Assembly: GCF_026420145.1 (NCBI RefSeq) | Contig: NZ_JAPMLV010000001.1 | Location: 124,001-188,000 of the forward strand | Length of the DNA stretch: 64,000 bases | Origin: Enterobacter pseudoroggenkampii | GTDB taxonomy: Bacteria; Pseudomonadota; Gammaproteobacteria; Enterobacterales; Enterobacteriaceae | Direction: 5' to 3' | Part shown: piece after piece, positions 44,241 to 56,676 of the stretch | Layout of the letters: every line of letters starts with the position of its first letter | Numbering within the stretch: the stretch's first letter is position 1 | The notes under the pieces: generated by a model | The model's database searches: none | What the model was told of the DNA's origin: nothing | What the model saw: the letters and a program-made list of their open reading frames with translations, nothing else | Made by a program: the position numbers and the translations under genes

Positions 44241-44513
44241 ATGTCACATACCGTTCGCGACAAGAAAATGTTACTGACTCGCCTGAAGAAAATTCAGGGC
44301 CAGAGTAACGCCCTGGAGAAAATGCTCAACAGCGATCACGAATGCGCCGAGGTGTTACAGCAGCTGGCGGCGATCCGCGGGGCGGTCAACGGCATGATGA
44401 TGCAGGTGATCGAAGGGCATTTAACCGATCATGTGGTGAAAGAACCTGAAGAAGCGCAGCGTGAAGCCGATCTTGGCGTGGTGCTGCAGGTGATCAAATC
44501 CTATCTTAAGTAG
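44241..44513 (+). CDS. rcnR: RcnR, nickel/cobalt-responsive repressor
   Basis: A 90-residue CsoR/RcnR family all-helical repressor that releases rcnA DNA when it binds Ni(II) or Co(II). Metal ligands expected from the family are present: His3 (MSHTV), Cys35 in HECAEV, His60 and His64 in [11 protein letters not shown]. Preceded by GGGATAAAGAG. Its stop overlaps the end of the convergent pdeB by 8 nt. Confidence 0.96.
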   Translation: MSHTVRDKKMLLTRLKKIQGQSNALEKMLNSDHECAEVLQQLAAIRGAVNGMMMQVIEGHLTDHVVKEPEEAQREADLGVVLQVIKSYLK

Positions 44514-46071
44514 AATGCGTGCCGAGGTTATTCTCTGCCCAAAGGATAAATTCCATTTTCGGCAGCGCTTTGCTGTAGTACCAGCCCTGTCCGTACTGCA
44601 CGCCGTGCTGGTGCAGCCAGGCGAGCTGACCGGCGGTCTCGACGCCTTCCGCAACCATCGCCAGCTGCAGCGACTTCGCCATTTCAATAATGTGCGGCGT
44701 CACGTTTTTGTACTCCAGCGCATCCACGAACGATTTATCAATTTTTAGCGTGTCGACATCCAGATCCTGCAGGTAGCTCAGGCTGGAATAGCCCGTACCA
44801 AAATCATCTATATAGACAGGGTGCCCCGAACGACGGAATGCGGCGATAGCCGGCGCGCTGATTTTTGGATCGGCAAAGCCGCGCTCGGTGACCTCAAGGG
44901 CGATTTGGCTCGGGTGGACCTTCCATTTGTTCAGCAAGTGACTCATCAGCGGTGGCAGCGTGCCGGAGGTTAAATCGGCGGGGGCGAGGTTGATGGAGAT
45001 ATGCTGATCGGGGTGAAGGTGCAGCCAGTTGCCCATATCCTCGAACACTTTTTCGATAACGAGCTGCGTCAGCTGGGAGATAAGCCCGGTTTGCTCGGCA
45101 AGAGGAATAAAAATATCAGGCGAGAGGCTGCTTCCGTCCGGCTGCGGCCAGCGCGTCAGCGCTTCTGCGCCGACAATTTTTCCGCTACACAGCGCCACGA
45201 TGGGCTGATAGTGAACCACAAAATCGCGGCTGTTAATGGCGTCGAGCAGGCGGTTGCGCGGCGACTGAATGCGACGCAGTATCCGCAGGACAAAGAGCGC
45301 GGCAAGCAGGCTTATCAGGACGCCGAAGGGGAGCCATAAAAGCAGCTGCCGGTGCCAGGTTTCCGCCAGCGGTTTGAGCGTAGCCCATGCGACAACGGTA
45401 AACCCCAGTTCTGGTACAGGCTTCATAACGTACATTGAACCGTCGTACTGTATGCTGGTCATCTCCTGACCTTTGATCATGTCACGGATATGCGGATCGA
45501 GTGTATTGCTGCTGGCGAAGATACGGTGTGTTGTGCTTCCAACAAGGGCTGCATCAATCGCTATCTCGCCGAAAGGGATGACATCCACCAGTGAGGCCGG
45601 ATCGACCAGGACAAGGTAATGACCTTGCCCCAGCACCGCCATGTAGCGATGAAACCCAAGATCGTTTTGCGTGGTCAGCCATGCGCTGTAACCGTCTTCG
45701 GTAATGCGCATCGGCGGGGGGAAAGGGGCCGCATGGCTGGTTTGCTCAAGAGAGGAGCAGAGCGGCCTGAGGTTGTCGATATAAATCACTTCCTGAACGT
45801 ATCGCCACGAGAAAGCGACCCGTCGCATCTCCCTTAACTGCAACGGGCTGCACGGCACGCCCTCAAAGGCCTGCAGATGATTAAGCGCTTCTTTCGCCTG
45901 ATCCACGACCTTGTCGGTGCGTATCAGCACACGTGAGGCATAGTTTTCCAGCGCATCGACAAATTTATCTTCCGCCTGGCGATGGGCCAGCCAGATGCTC
46001 AGGCAAATGGGGACCAGCACGGAAAAGATAAGTACGCCAGTCACCAGACTGACCAGATGTCGGGTTTTCAT
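44506..46071 (-). CDS. pdeB: PdeB (YlaB), CSS-motif cyclic di-GMP phosphodiesterase
   Basis: A 521-residue membrane protein. The N-terminal helix (about 7-30) is followed by a periplasmic CSS domain containing the cysteines PCSPL and LCSSL, a second helix near 240-265 ([20 protein letters not shown]) and a cytoplasmic EAL domain. EAL motifs are intact: [34 protein letters not shown] and the KIDKSFV lysine, so it should hydrolyse cyclic di-GMP. In E. coli CSS cysteines form a disulfide that holds the enzyme stable and membrane-bound. Best matches E. coli PdeB; in E. coli ylaC is the next gene, here 2.8 kb of extra genes intervene. Confidence 0.92.
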   Translation of the reverse strand: MKTRHLVSLVTGVLIFSVLVPICLSIWLAHRQAEDKFVDALENYASRVLIRTDKVVDQAKEALNHLQAFEGVPCSPLQLREMRRVAFSWRYVQEVIYIDNLRPLCSSLEQTSHAAPFPPPMRITEDGYSAWLTTQNDLGFHRYMAVLGQGHYLVLVDPASLVDVIPFGEIAIDAALVGSTTHRIFASSNTLDPHIRDMIKGQEMTSIQYDGSMYVMKPVPELGFTVVAWATLKPLAETWHRQLLLWLPFGVLISLLAALFVLRILRRIQSPRNRLLDAINSRDFVVHYQPIVALCSGKIVGAEALTRWPQPDGSSLSPDIFIPLAEQTGLISQLTQLVIEKVFEDMGNWLHLHPDQHISINLAPADLTSGTLPPLMSHLLNKWKVHPSQIALEVTERGFADPKISAPAIAAFRRSGHPVYIDDFGTGYSSLSYLQDLDVDTLKIDKSFVDALEYKNVTPHIIEMAKSLQLAMVAEGVETAGQLAWLHQHGVQYGQGWYYSKALPKMEFILWAENNLGTHST

Positions 46072-46254
46072 GCTGTCGTGTCCTTCCTCGTATACCCGTT
46101 CCTGAGCACTGAGTTCCCTGCCTGAAGAGAAAGATTTTACCGCGAAATGATATAGTTATAGCACGTGGATGGCCTGGTTTTCATTTTATCTCAGGTAAAC
46201 CAGAAAATATCGTCAGAAGGAAGGGGTTGTTTTTAGAACCTGTCCTGGATATTA

Positions 46255-46275
46255 TTTTGTTATGTTATAACAAAA
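46255..46275. promoter_or_regulatory. Zur-box-like palindrome before ykgMO
   Basis: TTTTGTTAT-gtt-ATAACAAAA, nine-base perfect arms, ending 15 nt before the ykgM ATG. Zur boxes of E. coli contain a similar TGTTAT...ATAACA core, and ykgM is a known Zur target. Confidence 0.8.
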
Positions 46276-46290
46276 CATAAAGGATTGACG

Positions 46291-46551
46291 ATGAAACCCA
46301 ATATCCATCCAGCCTATCGCACCGTGGTCTTCCACGACACCAGCGCGAATGAATACTTCAAGGTTGGCTCAACCATTAAGACCGACCGCGAAATTGAACT
46401 CGACGGTGAAACATATCCGTATATCACCATCGAGGTTTCTTCAAAATCGCACCCGTTTTATACCGGTAAGCAGAAAACGTTCTCCACGGACGGTAGCGCA
46501 GCGCGCTTCCGCAAGCGTTTTGGCGGCTTTCTCAATGCGAAGCGGGGCTAA
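46291..46551 (+). CDS. ykgM: YkgM (RpmE2), zinc-independent ribosomal protein L31 type B
   Basis: An 86-residue L31 paralogue without the CxxC zinc-binding cysteines of Rpm[31 protein letters not shown] and [10 protein letters not shown] are family signatures and no cysteine is present. It replaces L31 in ribosomes under zinc starvation and frees zinc. The ATG at 46291 follows AAAGGATTG; an apparent start at 46285 (TTG) is discarded. ykgO follows 2 nt later. The gene lies immediately after a palindrome that fits Zur. Confidence 0.96.
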   Translation: MKPNIHPAYRTVVFHDTSANEYFKVGSTIKTDREIELDGETYPYITIEVSSKSHPFYTGKQKTFSTDGSAARFRKRFGGFLNAKRG

Positions 46552-46553
46552 CC

Positions 46554-46694
46554 ATGCAGGTACTTAACTCATTACGCAGTGCAAAGCAGCGTCACCCGGA
46601 TTGCCAGATAGTCAAACGCAAGGGACGCTTATACGTGATTTGCAAATCCAATCCGCGCTTTAAGGCGGTTCAGGGACGTAAAAAAAGACGCTAG
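46554..46694 (+). CDS. ykgO: YkgO (RpmJ2), zinc-independent ribosomal protein L36 type B
   Basis: A 46-residue L36 paralogue: begins [20 protein letters not shown] and ends [10 protein letters not shown]. Only two cysteines occur (PDCQ and VICKSN), so the four-ligand CCCH zinc site of RpmJ is broken. It starts 2 nt after the ykgM stop, forming the zinc-starvation operon. Its last 4 nt overlap the stop of the convergent acetyltransferase gene. Confidence 0.93.
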   Translation: MQVLNSLRSAKQRHPDCQIVKRKGRLYVICKSNPRFKAVQGRKKRR

Positions 46695-47401
46695 ACGCGC
46701 GTTTCTCGCCAGCTTTCCAGGGATCTTTTCTGTTTGCCATCGGCAGTAAAATTGTCGGTGGCAAGCCAGCGTTCAAAGGCGTTCGCCAGCGTCGGCCACT
46801 CTTTATCGAGAATCGAAAACCAGTCGGTATCCCGGTTGTGGCCTTTTATCACCAGCGCCTGGCGAAAGCGCCCCTCAAACTGAAAACCCAGGCGCAGGGC
46901 GGCTTTGCGGGAAGGTTCGTTCAGGCTATTGCACTTCCACTCATAACGCCGGTAGCCCAGGGTATCGAACACATACCGCATCAGCAGATATTGCGCCTCT
47001 GTCGACATTGGCGTGCGGCTTAACAGGGGAGAGAAGTGAACGTGCCCCACTTCCACGACCCCGTTTTTAGGATCGATCCGCATCAGAGACAGCGTTCCAA
47101 CGGGGGACTGAGTCCGGTTATCCATCACGGTAAAGTGGATGGGATCGGATAACTCACTTACGCTCGCCACCCATTCGGCAAACTCCTCTGCGGTGGCATC
47201 GGGTTCACGCAGTAGCCACGTCCAGCTGCGGGTATCTTCGGCCAGGGAATACGCAGAGAACAGCGCCTGGGCATGCTCCACGCGCAGCGGCTCAAGCCGA
47301 CAATAGTGACCCTGAAGGACCACCCGGGACGGGTGCTGACGGGGTTGCCAGTCGGTAAGCGCTTCGCCCACCGGCTGTCCGAACTGATTGAATGTCTTCA
47401 T
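46691..47401 (-). CDS. GNAT-family N-acetyltransferase (RimJ/RimL-like)
   Basis: A 236-residue single GNAT domain protein of the COG1670 type. It begins with [19 protein letters not shown], has [23 protein letters not shown] as the beta-4/5 acetyl-CoA region, and [24 protein letters not shown] as the conserved C-terminal motif of RimJ-like enzymes. Substrate cannot be read from sequence; peptide N-termini, amino acids or small amines are possible. It is divergent from a MocR regulator, with shared TGGTTCC/GGAACCA repeats between, so it is probably that regulator's target. Not present between pdeB and ylaC in E. coli. Confidence 0.86.
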   Translation of the reverse strand: MKTFNQFGQPVGEALTDWQPRQHPSRVVLQGHYCRLEPLRVEHAQALFSAYSLAEDTRSWTWLLREPDATAEEFAEWVASVSELSDPIHFTVMDNRTQSPVGTLSLMRIDPKNGVVEVGHVHFSPLLSRTPMSTEAQYLLMRYVFDTLGYRRYEWKCNSLNEPSRKAALRLGFQFEGRFRQALVIKGHNRDTDWFSILDKEWPTLANAFERWLATDNFTADGKQKRSLESWRETRV

Positions 47402-47446
47402 CTTAATTTCCGTGACGTTGAAAAGAACTTCAGACTAGTGAATTGC

Positions 47447-47489
47447 TGGTTCCTTAAAAAGAACCACTGCGCTATGTTTTGATGGTTCC
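47447..47489. promoter_or_regulatory. Candidate MocR operator: GGTTC repeats
   Basis: TGGTTC at 47447-47452, inverted GAACCA at 47461-47466 and direct TGGTTCC at 47483-47489, in the 101-bp gap between the two divergent start codons. This is the usual MocR layout of direct plus inverted repeats. Confidence 0.6.
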
Positions 47490-47502
47490 ACGAGGAGGCG
47501 AG

Positions 47503-48963
47503 ATGAATATACCGGGTGATGAATTTTATACCTTGCTCCATGCAGCCCTGAAAACACGCGGGGAAGAGACGCTCCAGCGCGCGCTCTACCTTGCTCTGCG
47601 GGAGGCCATAGTGTGCGGAAGGCTACGATCCGGCAGCCAGCTTTCCGGTTCGCGAACGCTTGCTCAGCAGCTCTCCCTTTCCCGGAATACCGTCAATGCG
47701 GCGCTGGACCAGCTCACTCTCGAAGGGTATTTGCAGCGTAATCGCCAGGGAACGCGGGTGGCACAGTTAGCTCACCGTTCCGTCACCCGGACAATGCCGG
47801 ACCCTGCCATCGCGCTCGCAAAACGGGTCGGGCTGCTGCCTGCGCCAGTGCCCCGGGACACGCCTGTTCTGGCGTTTACCCCAGGCACGCCGGCCATCAA
47901 CTATTTTCCGCTGCCGCTGTGGCGGCGACTGTACGATCGCGTGATGCGGGAGGAGGGAAATGCTCTGCTAGGGTATGGCGACCCGGCCGGCGAGCCGTCG
48001 CTGCGGGCCGCGATTGCCCGACATCTCGCCCTGTCCCGGGGTATTGACTGCGACGCCAGCCAGATTGTGATAACCGAAGGCGCGCTTGAAGGCGTCAACC
48101 AGTGTACGATGCTGTTGAGCGAGCCGGGGGATATCGCCTGGGTAGAAAACCCCGGCTATAGCGGGGCAAAAAGCGCGTTTGTTAAAACCGGCCTGGCAAT
48201 GACGGGAATACCGGTTGATGACGAGGGAATGTGCTGGGAAGGGCTGGATGCGCCTGCACCCTCACTGATTTTTACCTCACCTTCGCACCAGTTCCCTTAC
48301 GGGAGCGTGCTCAGCGCGCGGCGGCGGCTGGCGCTGCTGGAGCTCGCCCGGCAGCACAACGCGTGGATCATTGAAGATGATTACGACAGCGAGTTCCGTT
48401 ATGCCGGTGAGCCCGTACCGGCGATGCTGGGAATGGTCAACAATGCGCCCGTTGTGTATCTGGGGACGTTCAGTAAAACGCTGTTTCCGTCGCTCCGGAT
48501 GGGATTTATGGTGTTACCGCCAGCGCTGGCGAAAGCGGCTCGCCCGGCCATCGGCTCGCTGTTGCGCGGTGGGCACCGTGCCGAACAGCGCACGCTGGCG
48601 CTGTTCATTGAGGACGGTCATTACGCTCGCCATCTTGCCGCCATGCGTCGGCTCTACCGTAAACGCTATCGCCAACTGCGGGAGGTGCTGGGCGCAGAGC
48701 TTCATGCGCCGCACCGTATTCTGGCCGGTGAAGGCGGGATGCATCTGACGCTGGCGATAGACAATATTGATGACCAGAAACTGGTGGAGCAGGCGAGGGC
48801 GTTTCAACTGGCACCCGCTGCACTGAGCGGGTACTACCTGGAGGCGAAGCAGGGGCAAACCGGTCTGGTTTTAGGTTACGGCAATACCTCTGCTTCTCAG
48901 TTTGCCTCGGGGATCCGACGTCTGCAGGCGCTCATCACGCAGCAGCAGGGCGGGAAAGGCTAA
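47503..48963 (+). CDS. MocR/PdxR-type transcriptional regulator
   Basis: A 486-residue GntR-HTH plus aminotransferase-fold regulator. The winged helix runs [41 protein letters not shown]. The aminotransferase-like domain has [36 protein letters not shown] and the PLP lysine in [16 protein letters not shown]. It is closer to the PdxR subgroup, but pdxS/pdxT are not nearby; the divergent GNAT gene is the likely target. The ATG at 47503 has GAGGAGGCG upstream; an earlier in-frame ATG at 47479 lies in the repeat region. It overlaps ylaC at the 3' ends by 29 nt. Confidence 0.9.
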   Translation: MNIPGDEFYTLLHAALKTRGEETLQRALYLALREAIVCGRLRSGSQLSGSRTLAQQLSLSRNTVNAALDQLTLEGYLQRNRQGTRVAQLAHRSVTRTMPDPAIALAKRVGLLPAPVPRDTPVLAFTPGTPAINYFPLPLWRRLYDRVMREEGNALLGYGDPAGEPSLRAAIARHLALSRGIDCDASQIVITEGALEGVNQCTMLLSEPGDIAWVENPGYSGAKSAFVKTGLAMTGIPVDDEGMCWEGLDAPAPSLIFTSPSHQFPYGSVLSARRRLALLELARQHNAWIIEDDYDSEFRYAGEPVPAMLGMVNNAPVVYLGTFSKTLFPSLRMGFMVLPPALAKAARPAIGSLLRGGHRAEQRTLALFIEDGHYARHLAAMRRLYRKRYRQLREVLGAELHAPHRILAGEGGMHLTLAIDNIDDQKLVEQARAFQLAPAALSGYYLEAKQGQTGLVLGYGNTSASQFASGIRRLQALITQQQGGKG

Positions 48964-49402
48964 AGACATCATAGAAAGAGAGTTGTCCTTTGGTGGAGAC
49001 CATTTTCTGCAGCTTCTCTTTTTGCCCGGCTTCAACCGCCGGAGAGTGCAGGATGTTTTCGATCAGTTCCGCTGGCACGAAACGCGTGTTGTACCATTCG
49101 CCGTTGTAGCAGACCCGGAAATCGAGCACGTCGATATCTTCGTAACGGTAGCGCGGATTCACGTCGAAAAAGAAAAAGGCGTTAAAGACGACAAACAGTA
49201 CAACCAGCAGCCAGACGGAGTCCACCAGCGTTTCGGATGTCAGCATTACAATAAGCGTCGCCAGCCAGGCGGCATACATGGCGACAAACAGTCCAGGATG
49301 TTTGCGAATAAAGCTAATGCTAAAGCGTGGGCGATTGTCGCGCTTTTCGCGGAGGTTAAGATCGTCGATGGTGGCGGTAAGCAGGCGCTGTATCTCGGTC
49401 AT
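48935..49402 (-). CDS. ylaC: YlaC, DUF2569/YlaC-family inner-membrane protein
   Basis: A 155-residue membrane protein with two adjacent helices ([20 protein letters not shown] and [18 protein letters not shown]). Soluble C-terminal part includes [26 protein letters not shown], nearly as in E. coli. Function unknown. Its 3' end overlaps the convergent MocR gene by 29 nt, which suggests the insertion boundary lies here. The DUF number is uncertain; the YlaC identity is not. Confidence 0.93.
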   Translation of the reverse strand: MTEIQRLLTATIDDLNLREKRDNRPRFSISFIRKHPGLFVAMYAAWLATLIVMLTSETLVDSVWLLVVLFVVFNAFFFFDVNPRYRYEDIDVLDFRVCYNGEWYNTRFVPAELIENILHSPAVEAGQKEKLQKMVSTKGQLSFYDVFSLSRPAAA

Positions 49403-49519
49403 TTTTTGCCTTCATGAGAGTTGACAATACAGGGTGTCTGCCAATTTTAGGGGAGCCATCAGGCTGAAAAAAGTAACAGTCTGGCGCTAAAAGACCATAA
49501 CAGTTGGCTCCCCGTAACC

Positions 49520-50071
49520 TCACAGCGTTTTAATGATTTTGGCCGGGTTGCCGCCAACGACGACGTTAGCCGGGACGTCTTTCGTCACGACGGCGCCGGA
49601 GGCCACCACGACATTATCACCAATAGTGACGCCAGGGTTAATGACCGCCCGGCCACCAATCCAGACGTTATCGCCAATGCTGACAGGTTTTCCAAACTCC
49701 ACGCCGCTATTGCGTTCCTCCGCATCCAGCGGGTGGGTTGCCGTATAAATATGAACACCCGGCGCGAGCATGCAGTTATCGCCAATATGAACAGGGCAGA
49801 CATCCAGCATTACACAGTCGAAGTTAGCGTAAAAGTTTTTGCCCAGATAAATGTTATATCCATAGTCGCAGCGGAAACTCGGTTCTATATAAGCGCCTTC
49901 GCTTTGTCCCAGAAGTTCCGCCAGAATGTTCTGGCGTTCTGTTTTTTCATCAGGTGCGGTGTGGTTATAGCGATAGACCAGATGGCGGGCTCGCAGTCGG
50001 TCGGCCCGTAACGTCTCATCGCCGGGACGATAATGTTCACCGGCAATCATCTTCTGTTTTTCTAAGCTCAT
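49520..50071 (-). CDS. maa: Maa, maltose O-acetyltransferase
   Basis: A 183-residue left-handed beta-helix acetyltransferase that acetylates maltose and other sugars with acetyl-CoA, thought to detoxify excess sugar. N-terminal [21 protein letters not shown] is the Maa/NodL cap. Hexapeptide repeats run from about [13 protein letters not shown] to [13 protein letters not shown]; the catalytic histidine is in YTATHPLD and NPAKIIK ends the protein. Length equals E. coli. About 100 bp lie between it and ylaC, without visible gene. Confidence 0.95.
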   Translation of the reverse strand: MSLEKQKMIAGEHYRPGDETLRADRLRARHLVYRYNHTAPDEKTERQNILAELLGQSEGAYIEPSFRCDYGYNIYLGKNFYANFDCVMLDVCPVHIGDNCMLAPGVHIYTATHPLDAEERNSGVEFGKPVSIGDNVWIGGRAVINPGVTIGDNVVVASGAVVTKDVPANVVVGGNPAKIIKTL

Positions 50072-50276
50072 TGGAAACCTCGCTGGATGTGATTACCGCA
50101 GGGTAATCTGAACAGGCCAGGAGGGGAACGTTCCCGAAAAGCCGATGTGACTGGCGTCACAACATTGCTGCTGAAAAACACGTTTTACGCGGAGACCTGG
50201 CCTGGGCACAGGGAGCATAACGGGATAGGTAAATACTGAGAACGAGGCGTAGAACTCTACAGACACCCTTCAAAGA

Positions 50277-50495
50277 TTAACGGACAAATTTCCACACAGA
50301 AGTAGGGATTTTGTCATACAGCTTATTCATTGTCAGCTCGGCAAGACGATGGTCAGCGGCTGAATAAAATACCGCCAGCTCATTATCCGAAAGCTCGTAT
50401 TTATTCTTTTCAATGACGCGCTCAAGCGTGTCAATTGACTGACAACGTCGTAAGCGCATCAAATAATCGACTTTTGTGAGTGGTTTATCAGACAT
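50277..50495 (-). CDS. hha: Hha, H-NS-modulating nucleoid protein
   Basis: A 72-residue Hha/YmoA protein that binds H-NS and strengthens silencing of horizontally acquired and virulence genes; also the toxin-like partner of TomB. Sequence [20 protein letters not shown] and the C-terminal [11 protein letters not shown] are nearly identical to E. coli. It is downstream of tomB by 27 nt in the same direction. Confidence 0.97.
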   Translation of the reverse strand: MSDKPLTKVDYLMRLRRCQSIDTLERVIEKNKYELSDNELAVFYSAADHRLAELTMNKLYDKIPTSVWKFVR

Positions 50496-50522
50496 AAATT
50501 CACCTTAGTAATTGTAATAATT

Positions 50523-50897
50523 TTAACAGGAAAGACTAACCGGGTTAGCTCTGCTCACGTTGACGAAACAGCGGAATAGCCGGTTCCCCGATTTACGCCA
50601 TTTTTGCAAATCCTGGGCGTTAATGCCGTAACTGCTGAACAACATAAAGGTGTCGTCCAGGTATTCATCAATTTGCTCAATGAGCTTATTATCTTCATTG
50701 TACTTAATTTTATAATTAAGTGCGAAGGTTGCGATATGCTCTATCAGCTCATTCAACTGTAAATTGATAGCAGACGTTGGGTCGTTTACCCAGCCATGGT
50801 TGCTTTCATCAAGGTTGGCAAGGCAGTCATGGTACAAGGATTCGCAGAGAAATTTCAACTGCGCGATATCATGCCTTTTTGGCGAGTACTCGTCCAT
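50523..50897 (-). CDS. tomB: TomB, Hha antidote / biofilm modulator
   Basis: A 124-residue acidic protein (YbaJ) that counteracts Hha toxicity and affects biofilm and motility. It begins MDEYSPKRHDIAQLKFLCES at 50897; the frame is open 20 codons upstream without a match. It contains the conserved Cys in the C-terminal GNRLFRCFVNVSRANP, which in E. coli promotes oxidative loss of Hha. First gene of tomB-hha. Confidence 0.95.
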   Translation of the reverse strand: MDEYSPKRHDIAQLKFLCESLYHDCLANLDESNHGWVNDPTSAINLQLNELIEHIATFALNYKIKYNEDNKLIEQIDEYLDDTFMLFSSYGINAQDLQKWRKSGNRLFRCFVNVSRANPVSLSC

Positions 50898-51363
50898 AGC
50901 GCATCCCCTTCTGAGTGATTTCTTACTCACCGAACAACATTGTCGGGATGGATACAACTGACTTAGCTACATGAGTGCTGTGTTCCTGATAACCTAACTA
51001 TAAGCCACTCCTTCCTGGATTTCATCGCGCGATTACGAAAAATTACAAATAAAACCGCAGACATGCGAGCAAGTACGCAAATGGTCATCCCGGACTCAAC
51101 TTTTTATCCAAATTAACGAGGGTGCTTTATCGCTTCCTTACGTTTCATCGGCTTAGCAAAATGATGAGAAAAGTTCAGATTCAGACTTATCTTTGTAAGA
51201 ACTTCTTATTAGGAATATTCCTAATAACTTAAGCGGAGAAATGAAATTAAAAAAATCCTGAATTCACCGATTAAGTTATCAGTTAATTATGATATGTCTA
51301 TTTAAGATGGCAGAAAATAAATAGAACCACAATAAGCGTAATTTATGATTTTTTCTGAAAATG
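50898..51363. other. tomB-acrB intergenic region without gene
   Basis: Roughly 470 bases, AT-rich toward the right. It should hold the tomB-hha promoter (minus strand). Short repeats (AGGAATATTCCT at 51211-51222, a perfect palindrome) are seen but no ORF with ribosome site, and no RNA I can recognise. Confidence 0.5.
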
Positions 51364-51390
51364 AAAAAGGCCGCTAATGCGGCCTTTTTA
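51364..51390 (-). terminator. acrAB terminator
   Basis: AAAAAGGCCGC-taat-GCGGCCTTTTT: ten-base-pair stem with A and T tracts on both sides, 17 nt past the acrB stop. Confidence 0.93.
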
Positions 51391-51406
51391 TCATGTGAAA
51401 CCGGTA

Positions 51407-54556
<3,150 letters not shown>

Positions 54557-54575
54557 TTAACGGCTCCTGTTTAAG

Positions 54576-55769
54576 TTAAGACTTGGTTTGTTCTGACTGG
54601 CCAGCGGCCGAAGCTTGTTGTTTATCGTCAGATTTCACTTCCTGTGCTTTAACCTGCGCGCCAGGACGAACTTTTTGCAAACCAGAAACAATCACGCGAT
54701 CGCCATCTTTCAGACCTTCCGTCACCAGCCATTTATCGCCAATCGCCTGGGTGGCGGTGATATTGCGCGTTTCGACTTTGTCATCTGCTCCAACAACCAG
54801 TGCGCTCGCATCGCCGCGTGGCGTACGGGTCACACCCTGCTGTGGAACCAGAAGGGCGGTTGGATTCGTTCCTTCTTCCAGACGCGCGCGAACGAACATA
54901 CCTGGTAGCAGGTTTTTGTCAGGGTTCGGGAAAATCGCACGTAAGGTGATGGAACCGGTGGTCTGGTCGACCGTCACGTCAGAGAATTCCAGCGTACCTT
55001 CCTGCGGGAACTTGATACCGTCGTTGGTAATCAGCTCCACTTTGGCTTTGCCGTTTTCCTGTTTCAGGGTGCCGTTAGCCAGCTCCTGTTTCAGGCGCAG
55101 GAAATCGTTGCTGGACTGCGTCACGTCAACGTAGATCGGATCAAGCTGCTGCACGGTCGCCAGCGCGGTGGTCTGACCGTTCTGCACCAGTGCCCCTTCC
55201 GTGACGGAAGACTTACCAATACGACCGTTGATAGGGGAGGTCACTTTGGTATAGGCCAGGTTAATGCGCGCGGTTTCGACCGCCGCTTTGGCTGCCACTA
55301 CGGCTGCGTTAGCCTGCTGCGCATCTGCCAGGGCGGTATCGTAATCCTGTTGGCTGATGTACTTGGTACCAAGCAGTTTTTGATAACGATTCACCGTCAG
55401 CTGGGCAATTTTTGCTGCGGCCTGTGCTTTCGCCAGGTCGCCTTTCGCGCTTTCATAATTTGCCTGATAGGTTGCGGGATCAATCTGATACAGAGACTCA
55501 CCGGCCTTCACATCACCGCCTTCGGTGAAGTTACGCTTCAGGATAATGCCACTAACCTGAGGACGCACTTCCGCAATGCGGTAAGCATTTGTACGGCCTG
55601 GTAACTCGGTGGTGATTTGTAGAGGTTCAGATTTGAGCGTCACGACGCCTACTTCTGGCGCCTGCTGAGCTCCTTGTTGAGCTGGTTTGTCGTCACATCC
55701 TGTTAGCGCTAAGCTGCCTGAGAGCATCAGAACGACCGCCAGAGGCGTTAACCCTCTGTTTTTGTTCAT
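54576..55769 (-). CDS. acrA: AcrA, periplasmic adaptor of AcrAB-TolC
   Basis: A 397-residue membrane-fusion lipoprotein linking AcrB to TolC. Signal peptide with lipobox LALTGC (Cys25 relative to MNKNRGLTPLAV). Membrane-proximal, beta-barrel, lipoyl and alpha-hairpin domains: TELPGRTNAYRIAEVRPQVSG (lipoyl), hairpin KGDLAKAQAAAKIAQLTVNR through AVVAAKAAVETARINL. Start at 55769 matches the signal peptide; a longer frame to 55805 is discarded. It is the first gene of acrAB, divergent from acrR. Confidence 0.97.
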   Translation of the reverse strand: MNKNRGLTPLAVVLMLSGSLALTGCDDKPAQQGAQQAPEVGVVTLKSEPLQITTELPGRTNAYRIAEVRPQVSGIILKRNFTEGGDVKAGESLYQIDPATYQANYESAKGDLAKAQAAAKIAQLTVNRYQKLLGTKYISQQDYDTALADAQQANAAVVAAKAAVETARINLAYTKVTSPINGRIGKSSVTEGALVQNGQTTALATVQQLDPIYVDVTQSSNDFLRLKQELANGTLKQENGKAKVELITNDGIKFPQEGTLEFSDVTVDQTTGSITLRAIFPNPDKNLLPGMFVRARLEEGTNPTALLVPQQGVTRTPRGDASALVVGADDKVETRNITATQAIGDKWLVTEGLKDGDRVIVSGLQKVRPGAQVKAQEVKSDDKQQASAAGQSEQTKS

Positions 55770-55857
55770 ATGTAAACCTCGAGTGTCCGATTTCAAATTG
55801 ATCAAGGGTCCTGAGTCTAAAACCCGTTGCTGCGTTTATATTATCGTCATGCTATGG

Positions 55858-55881
55858 TACATACATTCACAAATGTATGTA
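55858..55881. promoter_or_regulatory. AcrR operator between acrA and acrR
   Basis: TACATACATT-caca-AATGTATGTA, perfect 10-bp arms. This is the E. coli acrAB AcrR site (centre CACA instead of TGTG), 88 nt before acrA and 28 nt before acrR. Confidence 0.93.
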
Positions 55882-55909
55882 AATCTGACTCCTGTAAATT
55901 CACCCACCT

Positions 55910-56563
55910 ATGGCACGAAAAACTAAACAACAAGCGCTGGAAACCCGACAACACATTCTGGATGTGGCAATACGTTTGTTCTCTCAGCAGGGTGTTTCGT
56001 CAACCTCGCTGGCACAAATTGCTCAGGCTGCCGGTGTGACGCGGGGAGCGATTTACTGGCATTTTAAAGATAAGTCAGATCTGTTCGGTGAAATCTGGGA
56101 GCTTTCAGAGTCCAGCATTAGCGATCTCGAGAGTGAGTATCGGGCAAAATTCCCTGATGATCCACTCTCAGTAATGAGAGAAATATTAGTATATATCCTT
56201 GAAGCGACGGTAGTTGAAGAACGTCGCAGATTAATGATGGAAATAATTTATCATAAATGCGAGTTCGTGGGCGAAATGGCGGTGGTGCAACAGGCGCAAC
56301 GCAGCCTCAGCCTCGAAAGCTATGACCGTATCGAACTGAACCTGAACCTGTGTATGCAGGCAAAGCTGTTACCGGCCAATCTCTTGACCCGCCGGGCGGC
56401 TATCCTGATGCGCGGCTACATTTCAGGTCTGATGGAAAACTGGCTGTTTGCCCCGCAATCCTTTGACCTCAAAGAGGAAGCCCGCAGCTACGTGGCGATT
56501 TTACTGGAAATGCTACAGCTCTGCCCGTCGCTGCGCAGCGACGCGCCGTCGCTAACTGCCTGA
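55910..56563 (+). CDS. acrR: AcrR, TetR-family repressor of acrAB
   Basis: A 217-residue TetR-type repressor that binds the palindrome before acrA and is released by drugs. The HTH is [27 protein letters not shown], identical over the recognition helix to E. coli. The C-terminal ligand domain has the [22 protein letters not shown] block. It seems intact: no frameshift or stop that would cause pump overexpression. The C-terminal 10 residues differ from E. coli. Confidence 0.96.
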   Translation: MARKTKQQALETRQHILDVAIRLFSQQGVSSTSLAQIAQAAGVTRGAIYWHFKDKSDLFGEIWELSESSISDLESEYRAKFPDDPLSVMREILVYILEATVVEERRRLMMEIIYHKCEFVGEMAVVQQAQRSLSLESYDRIELNLNLCMQAKLLPANLLTRRAAILMRGYISGLMENWLFAPQSFDLKEEARSYVAILLEMLQLCPSLRSDAPSLTA

Positions 56564-56676
56564 GTCATTTCCAGGATTTATCTCAGAGGCTCACGTTCGC
56601 GCTATTCTGCTTCCGGCGAGCGTGATATTCTTCACGCCGGACTATTTTCGGTCATCTTCTGACATCATTCACAACT

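Noticed and set aside
51211-51222. AGGAATATTCCT palindrome as a regulatory site
   Set aside because: Short, isolated and AT-rich; no supporting context.
55910-56563. Possible inactivated acrR
   Set aside because: The frame is full length with intact HTH and ligand domain; no disruption seen.
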